In this document: positions 36,205 through 44,110 of the stretch, in pieces
Layout of the letters: every line of letters starts with the position of its first letter
Numbering within the stretch: position 1 is the first letter of the stretch
Notes under the pieces: generated by a model
Told to the model about the DNA's origin: nothing
Seen by the model: only the letters and a program-made list of their open reading frames with translations
The model's database searches: none
NCBI GenBank assembly: GCA_947497145.1
Contig: CANMFQ010000016.1
Location: 34,401-98,400, forward strand
DNA: 64,000 nt
Source: an uncultured Flavobacteriaceae bacterium
Lineage (GTDB): Bacteria; Bacteroidota; Bacteroidia; Flavobacteriales; Flavobacteriaceae
Direction: 5' to 3'
Program-made: the position numbers and the translations under genes

Positions 36205-37227
36205 TTAGAAGGTTCCACATGATTTTCTTACCACCAATTTAGAATCCAGTACTGTTTTTTGCACCATAGTTTTATCTTTACCTTCTATCCTATTCACTAA
36301 CATTTCAACAGATAAATTAGCTATATCCCTTACTGGTTGAATAACAGAGGTTATTGGCGGATCCACCAAATCGAATGCAGTTAATTCATCAAAACTTACT
36401 ATCGCTACTTCTTGTGGAACTTTAACTTGTCTCCGTTTTAATTCCCTAAGTCCAACAGAAGTTAGATAATGGGTTACAAATACTACTGAGTCAACAGAAT
36501 TAGGAAACTTCAACAAATCACCTATAGCTTTTGAAATTTCATCTTCATAATTTAAAGGGCTTAATTCTTTAACCAAATCTTTATTAAAATTAATTCCTGC
36601 CTCTATTAATGCACTTTTATAACCTAGATATCTTTGGTGTATAGCTTCTAGTTTAGGCTCTAATGTTATAAATCCAATTTTTCGTCTACCTAGGCCAATT
36701 AAATGCTCTGTTACAATTTTTAAACCATTAAAATTATCAACCACTACTGCATTGGTTTCCATTTCAGGATAGTTCCTATCAATTAATACAAATGGAAAAT
36801 CATCATCCTGTAATGACTTAATTTCTTTTAAATTATTCTGCGTAGAGGCTATTATCAACCCCTCTACCTGTCTATTTAACATAGCCCTTATCAGCTCTGC
36901 TTCCTTTTTATTATCTTCATTAGAACTACTAAACAAAACAGAATATCCTAATTCCTTCGCCTTTAGTTCAACATATCCAGCAATCTTAGAATAAAAAGTA
37001 TCTGAGATGTTAGGGATTATTAATCCAATTGTTTCACTTTTACCCCTACTTAATCCACGAGCAAGTTGATTGGGTACATAATTATGTTTTTTAGCAAAAC
37101 TAATTATCTTGTCTTGTGTATCCTTACTGATTTTATTCTCATCACCCTTTCCATTCAAAACTAATGAAACAGCAGTTTTAGAAATACTCAGACTTCTTGC
37201 AATATCTTTTAAAAATACTTTCTTCAT
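36205..37227 (-). CDS. LacI family transcriptional regulator
   Basis: A 340-residue repressor-type regulator. The helix-turn-helix and hinge helix occupy residues 1-60 (VFLKDIARSLSISKTAVSLV, then YVPNQLARGLSRGKSETIGL). The rest is a periplasmic-binding-protein-like ligand domain with TIGLIIPNISDTFYSKIAGY, VDSVVFVTHYLTSVGLREL and VAIVSFDELTAFDLVDPPIT. It should bind the palindrome AACTAAACCGGTTTAGTT, of which three copies lie around this gene and susC, including one just upstream of its own start, so it is probably autoregulated. The inducer is likely a sugar of the imported glycan. Confidence 0.93.
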   Translation of the reverse strand: MKKVFLKDIARSLSISKTAVSLVLNGKGDENKISKDTQDKIISFAKKHNYVPNQLARGLSRGKSETIGLIIPNISDTFYSKIAGYVELKAKELGYSVLFSSSNEDNKKEAELIRAMLNRQVEGLIIASTQNNLKEIKSLQDDDFPFVLIDRNYPEMETNAVVVDNFNGLKIVTEHLIGLGRRKIGFITLEPKLEAIHQRYLGYKSALIEAGINFNKDLVKELSPLNYEDEISKAIGDLLKFPNSVDSVVFVTHYLTSVGLRELKRRQVKVPQEVAIVSFDELTAFDLVDPPITSVIQPVRDIANLSVEMLVNRIEGKDKTMVQKTVLDSKLVVRKSCGTF

Positions 37228-37694
37228 TTAAATCAACTAAAACGGTTTAGTAAAACTAATTAAAAAATTTGAAATACAAAATAATTTCGATATATTATTT
37301 ATTATATCACTAAAATTGCCAACTATAAATCTTCAAATTAATAATAATAAACTTTGAACATTAATTTATATAAAGTTCAAATAATCTTAATTACAGATCT
37401 ATTTTTAACAATAACTCTCTTTAATAATTTTATTAAACAATAATGACTTCTACTTATGAATATTAAACATTATTTGGTTTTGATTTTGACAACCAAAGTG
37501 ACTTATATAATTCCGAGTGTAGAATATGAACAAAGTCTCGTTAAACGCGAGAATTAACAAATTCACATATTTGATCTCTATATTTGAGTTAAGAGATGAT
37601 TATATCAGCTATTTTTTAAATGTTGTAAGTAGCAAATCGACAACAGAATAAATAAAATTTTGCAGAACCCTTTGTATTCAGGCATTTTCACAAT
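37228..37694. other. AT-rich end of the island without a visible gene
   Basis: 467 bp, extremely AT-rich. Apart from operator 3 at the left end I see no coding frame of good quality, only short broken frames. A small inverted repeat (TCTCG-TTAAA-CGCGAGA) lies near 37535. It may be eroded DNA at the distal end of the island. Confidence 0.5.
37235..37252. promoter_or_regulatory. LacI-type operator 3, upstream of lacI
   Basis: AACTAAAACGGTTTAGTA: 7 of 9 paired positions with central CG, only 8 bp upstream of the lacI start codon. Its place predicts negative autoregulation. Confidence 0.65.
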
Positions 37695-37722
37695 AGGTTT
37701 GAATCCTGTCGAGGTCACTAAA
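37695..37722 (+). repeat. Island attachment site, right copy (attR)
   Basis: An exact 28-bp copy of the tRNA-Arg 3' end and 5 downstream bases. The rest of the tRNA is absent, so this is not a tRNA gene. It marks the distal border of the island. Confidence 0.9.
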
Positions 37723-37724
37723 TT

Positions 37725-37768
37725 AAAAGTCTAAACAATTAATAATCAATTGTTTAGACTTTTTTTTA
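37725..37768 (+). terminator. Terminator outside attR, probably the original tRNA-Arg terminator
   Basis: A perfect 16-bp stem (37725-37740 with 37748-37763) around a 7-nt loop, followed by a T run. No gene precedes it except the tRNA fragment in attR. In the ancestor without the island it would have lain directly after the complete tRNA gene. Confidence 0.85.
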
Positions 37769-38024
37769 TTTCCATCATTTCCTTTGTTAGTACAATAAAT
37801 GAAACAATTAAGCTTTGTAGTTGCAGATTTGGCAATATGCTTGATTTAGAATTTCTTTTGGAGAATAGAATAATACACTAACCTCTTCTACATTAAAAAA
37901 TCTATCACGCTTTAAAAACAGGTTAAAATAAAACCTTGTGTTGTTTTTTTTAATTTAACTATAGTCAAGGTTTTCAGTAGAATTATCGTTATTTTTATAC
38001 TATCCCGCATAGAATTTCTAGGAC
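37769..38024. other. Intergenic region upstream of the cytochrome peroxidase gene
   Basis: About 255 bp with no coding frame. It presumably carries the promoter of the diheme peroxidase gene; I could not identify a convincing -33/-7 pair. Confidence 0.4.
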
Positions 38025-39203
38025 ATGAAGAATACCATCAGATGTACAATAATATTACTAGTTAGCATACTAGTGATTAATTGCGGTCAAAACACTTCAA
38101 GCAAACCTCGTAAGGCACTAGCAAAGGTTTCTAATCGAATTACAGCCTTACCACAAACAGTAAAATCCCCAAAAGACAATATGCCATCTGAAGCGAAAGC
38201 GTTGTTAGGCAGATTACTTTTTTTTGACCCTATTCTTTCTGGCAGCAAAGACATCGCCTGTGTTACATGCCATCACCCAAATAATGGTTATGCAGAGTTT
38301 TTAGATATTTCAATAGGGCCAAACGCACATGGTCTAGGGAGTAAGCGCAAGTTTAATCCTAATAACGATATCCCCTTAGTAAAACGCAATGCACAAACCG
38401 TTATCAATACCGCTTTTAATGGTATAGACACTTATGACCGTTACACACCTGAAGCGGCTCCTATGTTTTGGGATGTACGGGTAAAAAGTCTTGAAAAGCA
38501 AGCTTTAGAACCTATTAAAGCCTTTGAAGAAATGCGAGGCCATAATTTTTCAGAAACTGAAATATTACCCGAAGTAGTAAATCGACTAAAAGCCATACCT
38601 GAATATCAACATCTATTTACTGCTGCCTTTGATGCTGAAAATAGTATTACCATAGAAAATTTAAGCAAAGCTATAGCGGCTTATGAGCGTACACTGGTAA
38701 CCAACAATTCTCGCTTTGACAAGTATATGCGTGGTGATGAAAATGCCATTTTACTTTCTGAGAAAGATGGTTTTGAACTTTTTAAAAAGGTAGGTTGTGC
38801 CAATTGCCATAACGGCCCCATGTTTTCCGATTACAAAGTTCATGTATTAGGTGCACCCGAAAACAAAAAGCTACCAGAGCCCGATACCGGTGTTGATGAG
38901 GGTTTTGGTTTTAGAACTCCTTCACTACGTAATTTACGTTTTACAGCACCTTACATGCACAATGGAAGCATAAAAACTTTAAAACAAGTATTGGAATTCT
39001 ATGAGGATATCTCCAATGGTAAAGAAAGAAACAAAAATGTTCCTAAATCGCAATTCGACCCCTTGGTAAACGAATTAAACTTAAGTGTAAAAGAAATGTC
39101 TTTAATTATATCATTTTTAAACACCCTTAATGATGATAGTTTTGACAAAACAATTCCAGAAGCTGTCCCAAGCGGATTACCTGTTGGCGGAAATATTCAA
39201 TAA
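38025..39203 (+). CDS. Diheme cytochrome-c peroxidase (MauG/CcpA-like) lipoprotein
   Basis: A 392-residue protein with a lipoprotein signal peptide (lipobox VINC, Cys20). Two CxxCH heme c motifs are present: CVTCH at 79-83 and CANCH at 258-262. The spacing and the blocks LLFFDPILSGSKDIACVTCH, FRTPSLRNLRFTAPYMHNG and the IAAYERTL region fit bacterial diheme peroxidases, which reduce H2O2 in the periplasm using electrons from small cytochromes or copper proteins. MauG-like oxidation of another substrate cannot be excluded. It is the first gene beyond the island and converges with the MOSC-reductase gene. Confidence 0.92.
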   Translation: MKNTIRCTIILLVSILVINCGQNTSSKPRKALAKVSNRITALPQTVKSPKDNMPSEAKALLGRLLFFDPILSGSKDIACVTCHHPNNGYAEFLDISIGPNAHGLGSKRKFNPNNDIPLVKRNAQTVINTAFNGIDTYDRYTPEAAPMFWDVRVKSLEKQALEPIKAFEEMRGHNFSETEILPEVVNRLKAIPEYQHLFTAAFDAENSITIENLSKAIAAYERTLVTNNSRFDKYMRGDENAILLSEKDGFELFKKVGCANCHNGPMFSDYKVHVLGAPENKKLPEPDTGVDEGFGFRTPSLRNLRFTAPYMHNGSIKTLKQVLEFYEDISNGKERNKNVPKSQFDPLVNELNLSVKEMSLIISFLNTLNDDSFDKTIPEAVPSGLPVGGNIQ

Positions 39204-39246
39204 CAGGCGTATTAATGGAAAGCGTCATAAAAATTAGTACGCTCCC

Positions 39247-40953
39247 CTACTCCCCAACAACCACCCGGCCACTCACAGGCTTCGCACAACACAATAAAAC
39301 CTCATCCTCAGAAATATCTGCTGTAGGAGGCACATCGTAATCTACCTGTCCAGAAACTAACTTACAGCGACAAGTACCACAACTTCCCATTCTACAAGCG
39401 TAATCTGGGCTTAATCCATTGTTTTCTGCTAATTCTAATAGACTGTTATGCTTATCAGAATCCCATTGCAATGTTTTATGTTTAGAAGAAAAAACAATTT
39501 CAGCTTCTTCGGCAAATGCCGCATTTTCATTGGCTTTTGGATGGAAATTTTCGCTATACACTTTTTGCATATTTGCACCCATGGTCTTTAAAATCTCCGA
39601 AACAGATTCTTGAAATCCTGAAGGCCCACAGATATAATACTCGCATTCGTCAGGTGCAATAGGTACCCATTTATCTAAAAAATAACTGCCAATATCTTTC
39701 AGGATATGTTTCATCTTATCCAAATCTAAGCGCGATTTATCACCTTCTTCACTAAAAATATAATGTGCATGAAAATGTTCATTTCTTGAAATAATAGTAT
39801 CAATTTCCGCTTTAAAAGCAATGTGTTGTTGGGTTTTGGCTGCGTGTATAAAATGTAAAGTAGGAATGGGCTGGTCTGTTCGCATTTCATGTGCCTTTAA
39901 CATAGAAATCATCGGCGTAATACCTACACCTGCACTAATTAATATGACAGGAAAAATTAAACTTCCACGTTGCAACACAAAACGTCCTGCTGGAGGTAAC
40001 ACCTCTACTTCCATACCTTCAAAAGCATGTTGATGCATAAAATGAGATGCTAAACCTTGTGGCTCGCGTTTAATGCTAATGCGATACTGTTGATGCGTTT
40101 CATCAAAATCTGAAATACTCCACACTCTAATTACAGGCTGCTCTTGCTCTGGAATCTGTAATTTTAAACTGATAAACTGTCCTGCACGATACCCCGCAAC
40201 CTGACTTCCATCTGTTGGTTTTAAATAGAACGAAGTAATTTCAGGGGTTTCAGGAACTATTTTAAATATTGTAAAAGGCTTCCAACCTTTCCATTTGTTT
40301 TGTTTCTGTAAGTTTATATCGTAATGATTGTTGAGAAATGCTCTAAAAATAGTTCGCATTTGCGGTCCCATCCCTTCCATTTCTAGAAGTTCTTGCAAAC
40401 GTTCTTTGGTCGTGTCAGGTGTTAAAAACACCATACACAAATCCTTTACTGTAATGGTATTTTTTGCCCTTTCAATTCGTACCGAATCACCAATTGAAAT
40501 CACACCTTCCTGTAGCACTTCCATGTACCAACCTGATTTTCCAGATTGCATAAACTGTACTAAAAATTCAGGTTTTTGTTCGAGTCGCCAAAGCAATTTA
40601 TCACAAGGCACCCGACAGCCAGAGACTTGTAAAATAGCATCGCCAATATATAATTTATCGCCAATAGAAAGTGTCTCCATGTCCATTTTAGAAATGGTCA
40701 TGTTTTCCCCCATACGGCCGAATTCCCACGGTGTATCCAAATGTAATTGCTCTTGCCAATAGCTGTAATCGTCAGTGCAAAATGCGTAAACCGCATTCGG
40801 ATGTACCGCCACTTCATTGCCTTCAACACCTTGTTTTGAAAATAACAAAGGCCCTTCTACCGATTGTTTTACAATGGCAGTCTTAGAGATTTTCCCCGAA
40901 GTATTAATGGGTACAAATTGTGTCTTTCCTATATGCAAGGACTCTACTTTCAT
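39247..40953 (-). CDS. MOSC domain-flavin reductase-[2Fe-2S] ferredoxin fusion
   Basis: A 568-residue three-part redox protein. Residues 1-160 form a MOSC domain of the YiiM type with the cysteines in GCRVPCDKL (Cys113, Cys117), followed by the small helical YiiM tail to about 215. Residues 225-330 bind flavin (VIRVWSISD), 330-460 bind NAD(P)H (ISAGVGITPMISML, YYICGPSGF), and a plant-type [2Fe-2S] domain ends the chain (Cys520, Cys525, Cys528 and Cys555 or Cys556). YiiM-like MOSC proteins act on N-hydroxylated compounds with molybdenum cofactor; the fused reductase would supply electrons. It is the last gene of the hydantoin-type cluster, 120 bp after the short HyuA gene. Confidence 0.85.
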   Translation of the reverse strand: MKVESLHIGKTQFVPINTSGKISKTAIVKQSVEGPLLFSKQGVEGNEVAVHPNAVYAFCTDDYSYWQEQLHLDTPWEFGRMGENMTISKMDMETLSIGDKLYIGDAILQVSGCRVPCDKLLWRLEQKPEFLVQFMQSGKSGWYMEVLQEGVISIGDSVRIERAKNTITVKDLCMVFLTPDTTKERLQELLEMEGMGPQMRTIFRAFLNNHYDINLQKQNKWKGWKPFTIFKIVPETPEITSFYLKPTDGSQVAGYRAGQFISLKLQIPEQEQPVIRVWSISDFDETHQQYRISIKREPQGLASHFMHQHAFEGMEVEVLPPAGRFVLQRGSLIFPVILISAGVGITPMISMLKAHEMRTDQPIPTLHFIHAAKTQQHIAFKAEIDTIISRNEHFHAHYIFSEEGDKSRLDLDKMKHILKDIGSYFLDKWVPIAPDECEYYICGPSGFQESVSEILKTMGANMQKVYSENFHPKANENAAFAEEAEIVFSSKHKTLQWDSDKHNSLLELAENNGLSPDYACRMGSCGTCRCKLVSGQVDYDVPPTADISEDEVLLCCAKPVSGRVVVGE

Positions 40954-41073
40954 TTTAGTTAGGTTTTAGCTTTTAGCTGTTGGGATTTAGTTTATATTCT
41001 TTACAATTTCAAAGTTTCACAGTTTTACATTTTACATTTAAACTTTTACGGTTTTACGGTTTCAAACCCCGTT
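40954..41073. repeat. Low-complexity pyrimidine-rich spacer
   Basis: 120 bp of T-rich, loosely repeated sequence (variants of TTTTAGCTGTT and TTTTACGGTTTTACGGTTTC) between the MOSC-reductase and short hyuA genes. Similar sequence fills other gaps in this cluster. No gene or clear terminator is visible. Confidence 0.5.
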
Positions 41074-42660
41074 CTACCCACAAAACGCTCCACACAACTT
41101 CACTTTTAGCTTTACTGCATTGGGTAAATAAGCTAACGGAATCGATTCTTTGGTAATTATAGATACGCTATTTTTATCAGCGCCATTGGCTAATAAAGCG
41201 GTTTCTGTTTTTGCAATTAGCTGCTCCATGGCCTCTTTTTCGTTTTGTTGCAGGGTATTGATGACGATTTCGGCTTCTTCACTCACCTGAGCAATCGATG
41301 CTCCAAAGGCATTGGCAACTTCACGATGCTCTGGAAACAAAACTTCCGAAGCCCCACTAATGCTTTTAGGGAGTAAAAACGCACCACCACCGCAGGCAAT
41401 TACAGGAATGTCTTTTGCTTCTGTTTTTAATTTATCCACTAAATCTTCAATATGATTCTGTATTTCAGCCTTCACTTTTTCTACCACTTCACTGTAAGAA
41501 ATTCCAGTAAACGCAGTTATTTCTTGTTGTAAATCGGCTATAGCTAAGGTATTCGGAATCTCCACTTCGCCTTCAGCCAGCATAATATCCGACAAGGTTA
41601 AGGTCTTTCCGCCAAAGGCGATACCTTCTTGCAATAAACGATAGCCTACTGAGTCTGGGCCAAGCGTACAATTGCCATCTGTAAATCTCACAATGGTACC
41701 ACCGCCAATGCCGACAGCCACCACATCTGGCATTCTAAAATTCGTTAGCACACCACCAATTTGAGCTGCTTGCGTGCTTTCTCGTGGAAAATAATTCACT
41801 AGCATACCGCCATCCGAAGTTGTACCGCCCACGTCAATTACAATTCCATTTTCTATATTCGACAAGGCACCAGCACCACGAATACTATTCGTTGGCCCAG
41901 AAGAAATGGTCAGCACAGGAAAATCTTTCGCTTGCTCTAAAGACATCAAAGTACCGTCATTCTGACCGATAAACAATTGCGCATCTATCCCTAAGGATTT
42001 CACGGTTTCAATAAACGCATCCGTCATTTTATCCGCCACATTTTTCAGCGAAGCGTTGATAATTGCAGCATTTTCACGCTCCAAAATCCCCAATCCGCCC
42101 ACTTGATGCGAGCAACTTATTTTCAAGTCGTCTCCTAAAACTTCAGCAGCCCATTGTGCCACTTGCAATTCCTGTTCGTTGTTAATTTTCGAGAATATTC
42201 CCGTAATTGCCAACGAATCCACTTCGCCTTTCATTTGCTGTAAATAGCCTTTGATTTCCTCTTCAATTAAGGGGTGCAGCACCCGACCGTCGTACTCATA
42301 ACCACCGTGAACCAGATAAAAATGTTTTCCTAGCAACTGTTTTAAATCCTCTGGAAAATCGGCCATGGTCGGAATCGCTTTCGAGGCAGGCAATGCCAAT
42401 CGCAGCGCACCAACACGATTCAATTCTTTACGTTCAACAAGTGCGTTTGTACAATGCGTTGTTCCCAGCATCACATATTTGATATCCGAAACCTCCACCG
42501 GATGCAATCGCAACACCTCAACCAAGGCATTTTTAATTCCCGAACTCACGTCCAAGGTTGTATTTTGCTTCGTTTTCGATAAAATTGTATTGTCTTGAGT
42601 CACCAAAACCGCATCAGTATTGGTACCTCCAACATCAATTCCTATTTTATAATACCCCAT
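41074..42660 (-). CDS. Hydantoinase/oxoprolinase family protein, short HyuA type
   Basis: A 528-residue member of the ATP-dependent HyuA group. The sugar-kinase/actin-like fold starts with GIDVGGTNTDAVLV (phosphate loop), and the second phosphate motif is VIDVGGTTSDGGMLV. FTISSGPTNSIRGAG-type and AVGIGGGTIVRF blocks are typical. These proteins couple ATP to opening of 5-membered cyclic amides such as hydantoins or 5-oxoproline. This short form lacks the C-terminal domain of the 686-residue paralogue at 53266 and usually pairs with a DUF917 protein, which is the next gene upstream. The chain ends in a Cys-containing KLCGAFCG. Confidence 0.88.
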   Translation of the reverse strand: MGYYKIGIDVGGTNTDAVLVTQDNTILSKTKQNTTLDVSSGIKNALVEVLRLHPVEVSDIKYVMLGTTHCTNALVERKELNRVGALRLALPASKAIPTMADFPEDLKQLLGKHFYLVHGGYEYDGRVLHPLIEEEIKGYLQQMKGEVDSLAITGIFSKINNEQELQVAQWAAEVLGDDLKISCSHQVGGLGILERENAAIINASLKNVADKMTDAFIETVKSLGIDAQLFIGQNDGTLMSLEQAKDFPVLTISSGPTNSIRGAGALSNIENGIVIDVGGTTSDGGMLVNYFPRESTQAAQIGGVLTNFRMPDVVAVGIGGGTIVRFTDGNCTLGPDSVGYRLLQEGIAFGGKTLTLSDIMLAEGEVEIPNTLAIADLQQEITAFTGISYSEVVEKVKAEIQNHIEDLVDKLKTEAKDIPVIACGGGAFLLPKSISGASEVLFPEHREVANAFGASIAQVSEEAEIVINTLQQNEKEAMEQLIAKTETALLANGADKNSVSIITKESIPLAYLPNAVKLKVKLCGAFCG

Positions 42661-43017
42661 GATTTTTTATTTTTTATTTGGGCAACACCCACAAGGGGTC
42701 GGGCTTTCCGTTGCAAGTCCTCGTCATTTCCGCTATCGCTTCAATGCCTGTGGGCTTTCCACTGCAATCCCTGTTGCATTCGTTATACTTTATTAGCTTT
42801 TTGCTGTTAGCTACTGGTCTTTAGTCTTTAGCAGTTAGTTTTCTCTCTTCTCTTATCTCTTATCTCTATTCTCTATTCTTTGTTCTCTATTCTTTGTTCT
42901 CTTCTCTCTATTCTCTGTTCTTGTTTCTTACTTCATATCCCTATTACATCTTACGTCATCAGTCCTACGTCATCAAGTCTTAAGTCAATCAATCCTACAT
43001 CATCAAGTCCTAAGTCA
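42661..43017. repeat. Dispersed flavobacterial repeat and simple-sequence spacer
   Basis: 357 bp without a gene. The left part (42668-42772) is a dispersed element with GGGTCGGGCTTTCCGTTGCA and a mirrored CTTTCCACTGCAATCCCT; a related copy is at 48941-49033. The right part (about 42833-43015) is simple-sequence-like, with runs of TTCTCT and repeated CATCAAGTCCTA variants. It interrupts the operon between DUF917 and hyuA. Confidence 0.65.
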
Positions 43018-44106
43018 TCAAACCAAACCCGCATTCAACACCTCAATCGGCATAAACTCCTCCTCATAACCAAACTTCGCAGGGCCGCCAAGCACAATCC
43101 CTTCAGGCGTTCGCCATTGTGGGTCGCAAGGCATTGCAATAACCACCACACGTGTTCCATACTGAATGGTTTCAGCAGTAATCGGACGCGCATTTTCGGC
43201 ATCTAACAACACAATTAAATCGGGAGTTATCGCCACAGGTTTTCCATCGCGTTTTGCCATTAAAAATTCATTCTGAAAATCCAACACCATTTCGCTATTT
43301 TTATAGTCATTTAAGCCCATAATTTCGCAAACACCTTTGTTCCAACGACCATCAGCAACAATATTGATATTGCTAATTTTTCCTTGAAATAATTTTATCC
43401 CATTGGTTGTTTTTAGCAATTCATCCAACGGATTTAACTGCAAAGCTTTAGCATCAATAATCGATTGTCCAATGGTATACGCAAAAGAAACAATATCTCT
43501 AACTGCTGCTTGTTTTACTTGCTTGCCACTCATCGGAAACGCACCAATAGCCGAACTTCCACCCATTTGAATGGTTGCACTTCCTAATAGCATTTCGCCC
43601 CAAACATTATCAATCGTATTGTAAATGGCAGTATTTCCCTTTTCATCGGCTTGAGACATGGGCGACGATTTAATACCGTGCAAAGTAAAGGTTACCATTT
43701 CCAAACGCGGAAACGCACGTCCCATACCATCGCCATTAATTAACGGAATGCCTTTAGTAGCCGCAACTCCAATAGGAACAACACCATTTAATCCGCCAGC
43801 TTCCGCAGGAATAATAGCATCTATTTTTTTACCGTGATACGATTCCATCATATCAAAGGCTTTGATAAATTCATCGCCAGAAAATAATTTTTCAAGCAAA
43901 ATTACAGGCGCACCAAAAGCAGCAATAGACACCACAAAAGCATCATCATCTAAATCTGCTACATTCAGTAATTCAACACTTCCTTTTTCGCGAATGGCTT
44001 CACGCGTCATCAAAGTGCCTACATAAGGGTCGCCACCACCACCAGTTCCAAGAACGGTAGAACCCATGGCGATGTATTCTAAATCTTCTAAAGTTATTTT
44101 ATTCAT
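43018..44106 (-). CDS. DUF917 family protein (S-methyl-thiohydantoin desulfurase-like)
   Basis: A 362-residue member of the DUF917 family. The glycine loop TVLGTGGGGDPYVG lies near residues 17-30 and EAGGLNGVVPIGVAA is central, with several conserved Asp, Glu and His residues. Pfam now describes the family by S-methyl thiohydantoin desulfurase, an enzyme that acts on a ring related to hydantoin; I recall this from memory. These proteins are almost always encoded next to a short HyuA, as here. It probably acts on the same ring compound as the HyuA, perhaps as its second subunit. It is 4 bp after the permease gene. Confidence 0.85.
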   Translation of the reverse strand: MNKITLEDLEYIAMGSTVLGTGGGGDPYVGTLMTREAIREKGSVELLNVADLDDDAFVVSIAAFGAPVILLEKLFSGDEFIKAFDMMESYHGKKIDAIIPAEAGGLNGVVPIGVAATKGIPLINGDGMGRAFPRLEMVTFTLHGIKSSPMSQADEKGNTAIYNTIDNVWGEMLLGSATIQMGGSSAIGAFPMSGKQVKQAAVRDIVSFAYTIGQSIIDAKALQLNPLDELLKTTNGIKLFQGKISNINIVADGRWNKGVCEIMGLNDYKNSEMVLDFQNEFLMAKRDGKPVAITPDLIVLLDAENARPITAETIQYGTRVVVIAMPCDPQWRTPEGIVLGGPAKFGYEEEFMPIEVLNAGLV

Positions 44107-44110
44107 CTCT

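Larger units (their letters stand above)
22352..37722. mobile_element. 15-kb genomic island in tRNA-Arg(ACG)
   Basis: A 28-bp perfect direct repeat of the tRNA 3' end bounds the region, and a tyrosine-recombinase remnant lies directly inside the left end, the usual layout of integrative elements. The cargo is a GH38/SusCD/MFS/LacI sugar locus on the minus strand. The integrase has two in-frame stops and lacks its N-terminus. An asparaginase-like gene, an SDR gene and two short genes are also broken, so the island looks fixed and decaying. No conjugation or phage genes are present. Confidence 0.85.

Noticed and set aside
37695..37722. A second tRNA-Arg gene
   Set aside because: Only the T arm and 3' acceptor end are present; the D arm, anticodon and 5' acceptor are missing, so it is an att site.
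40328..40762. 144-codon plus-strand open frame
   Set aside because: Antisense to the MOSC domain of the reductase fusion, with no family features or start context of its own.
42833..43015. CRISPR-like array of repeated CATCAAGTCCTA units
   Set aside because: The units are short, irregular and lack constant-length spacers; no cas genes occur. It is simple-sequence spacer DNA.
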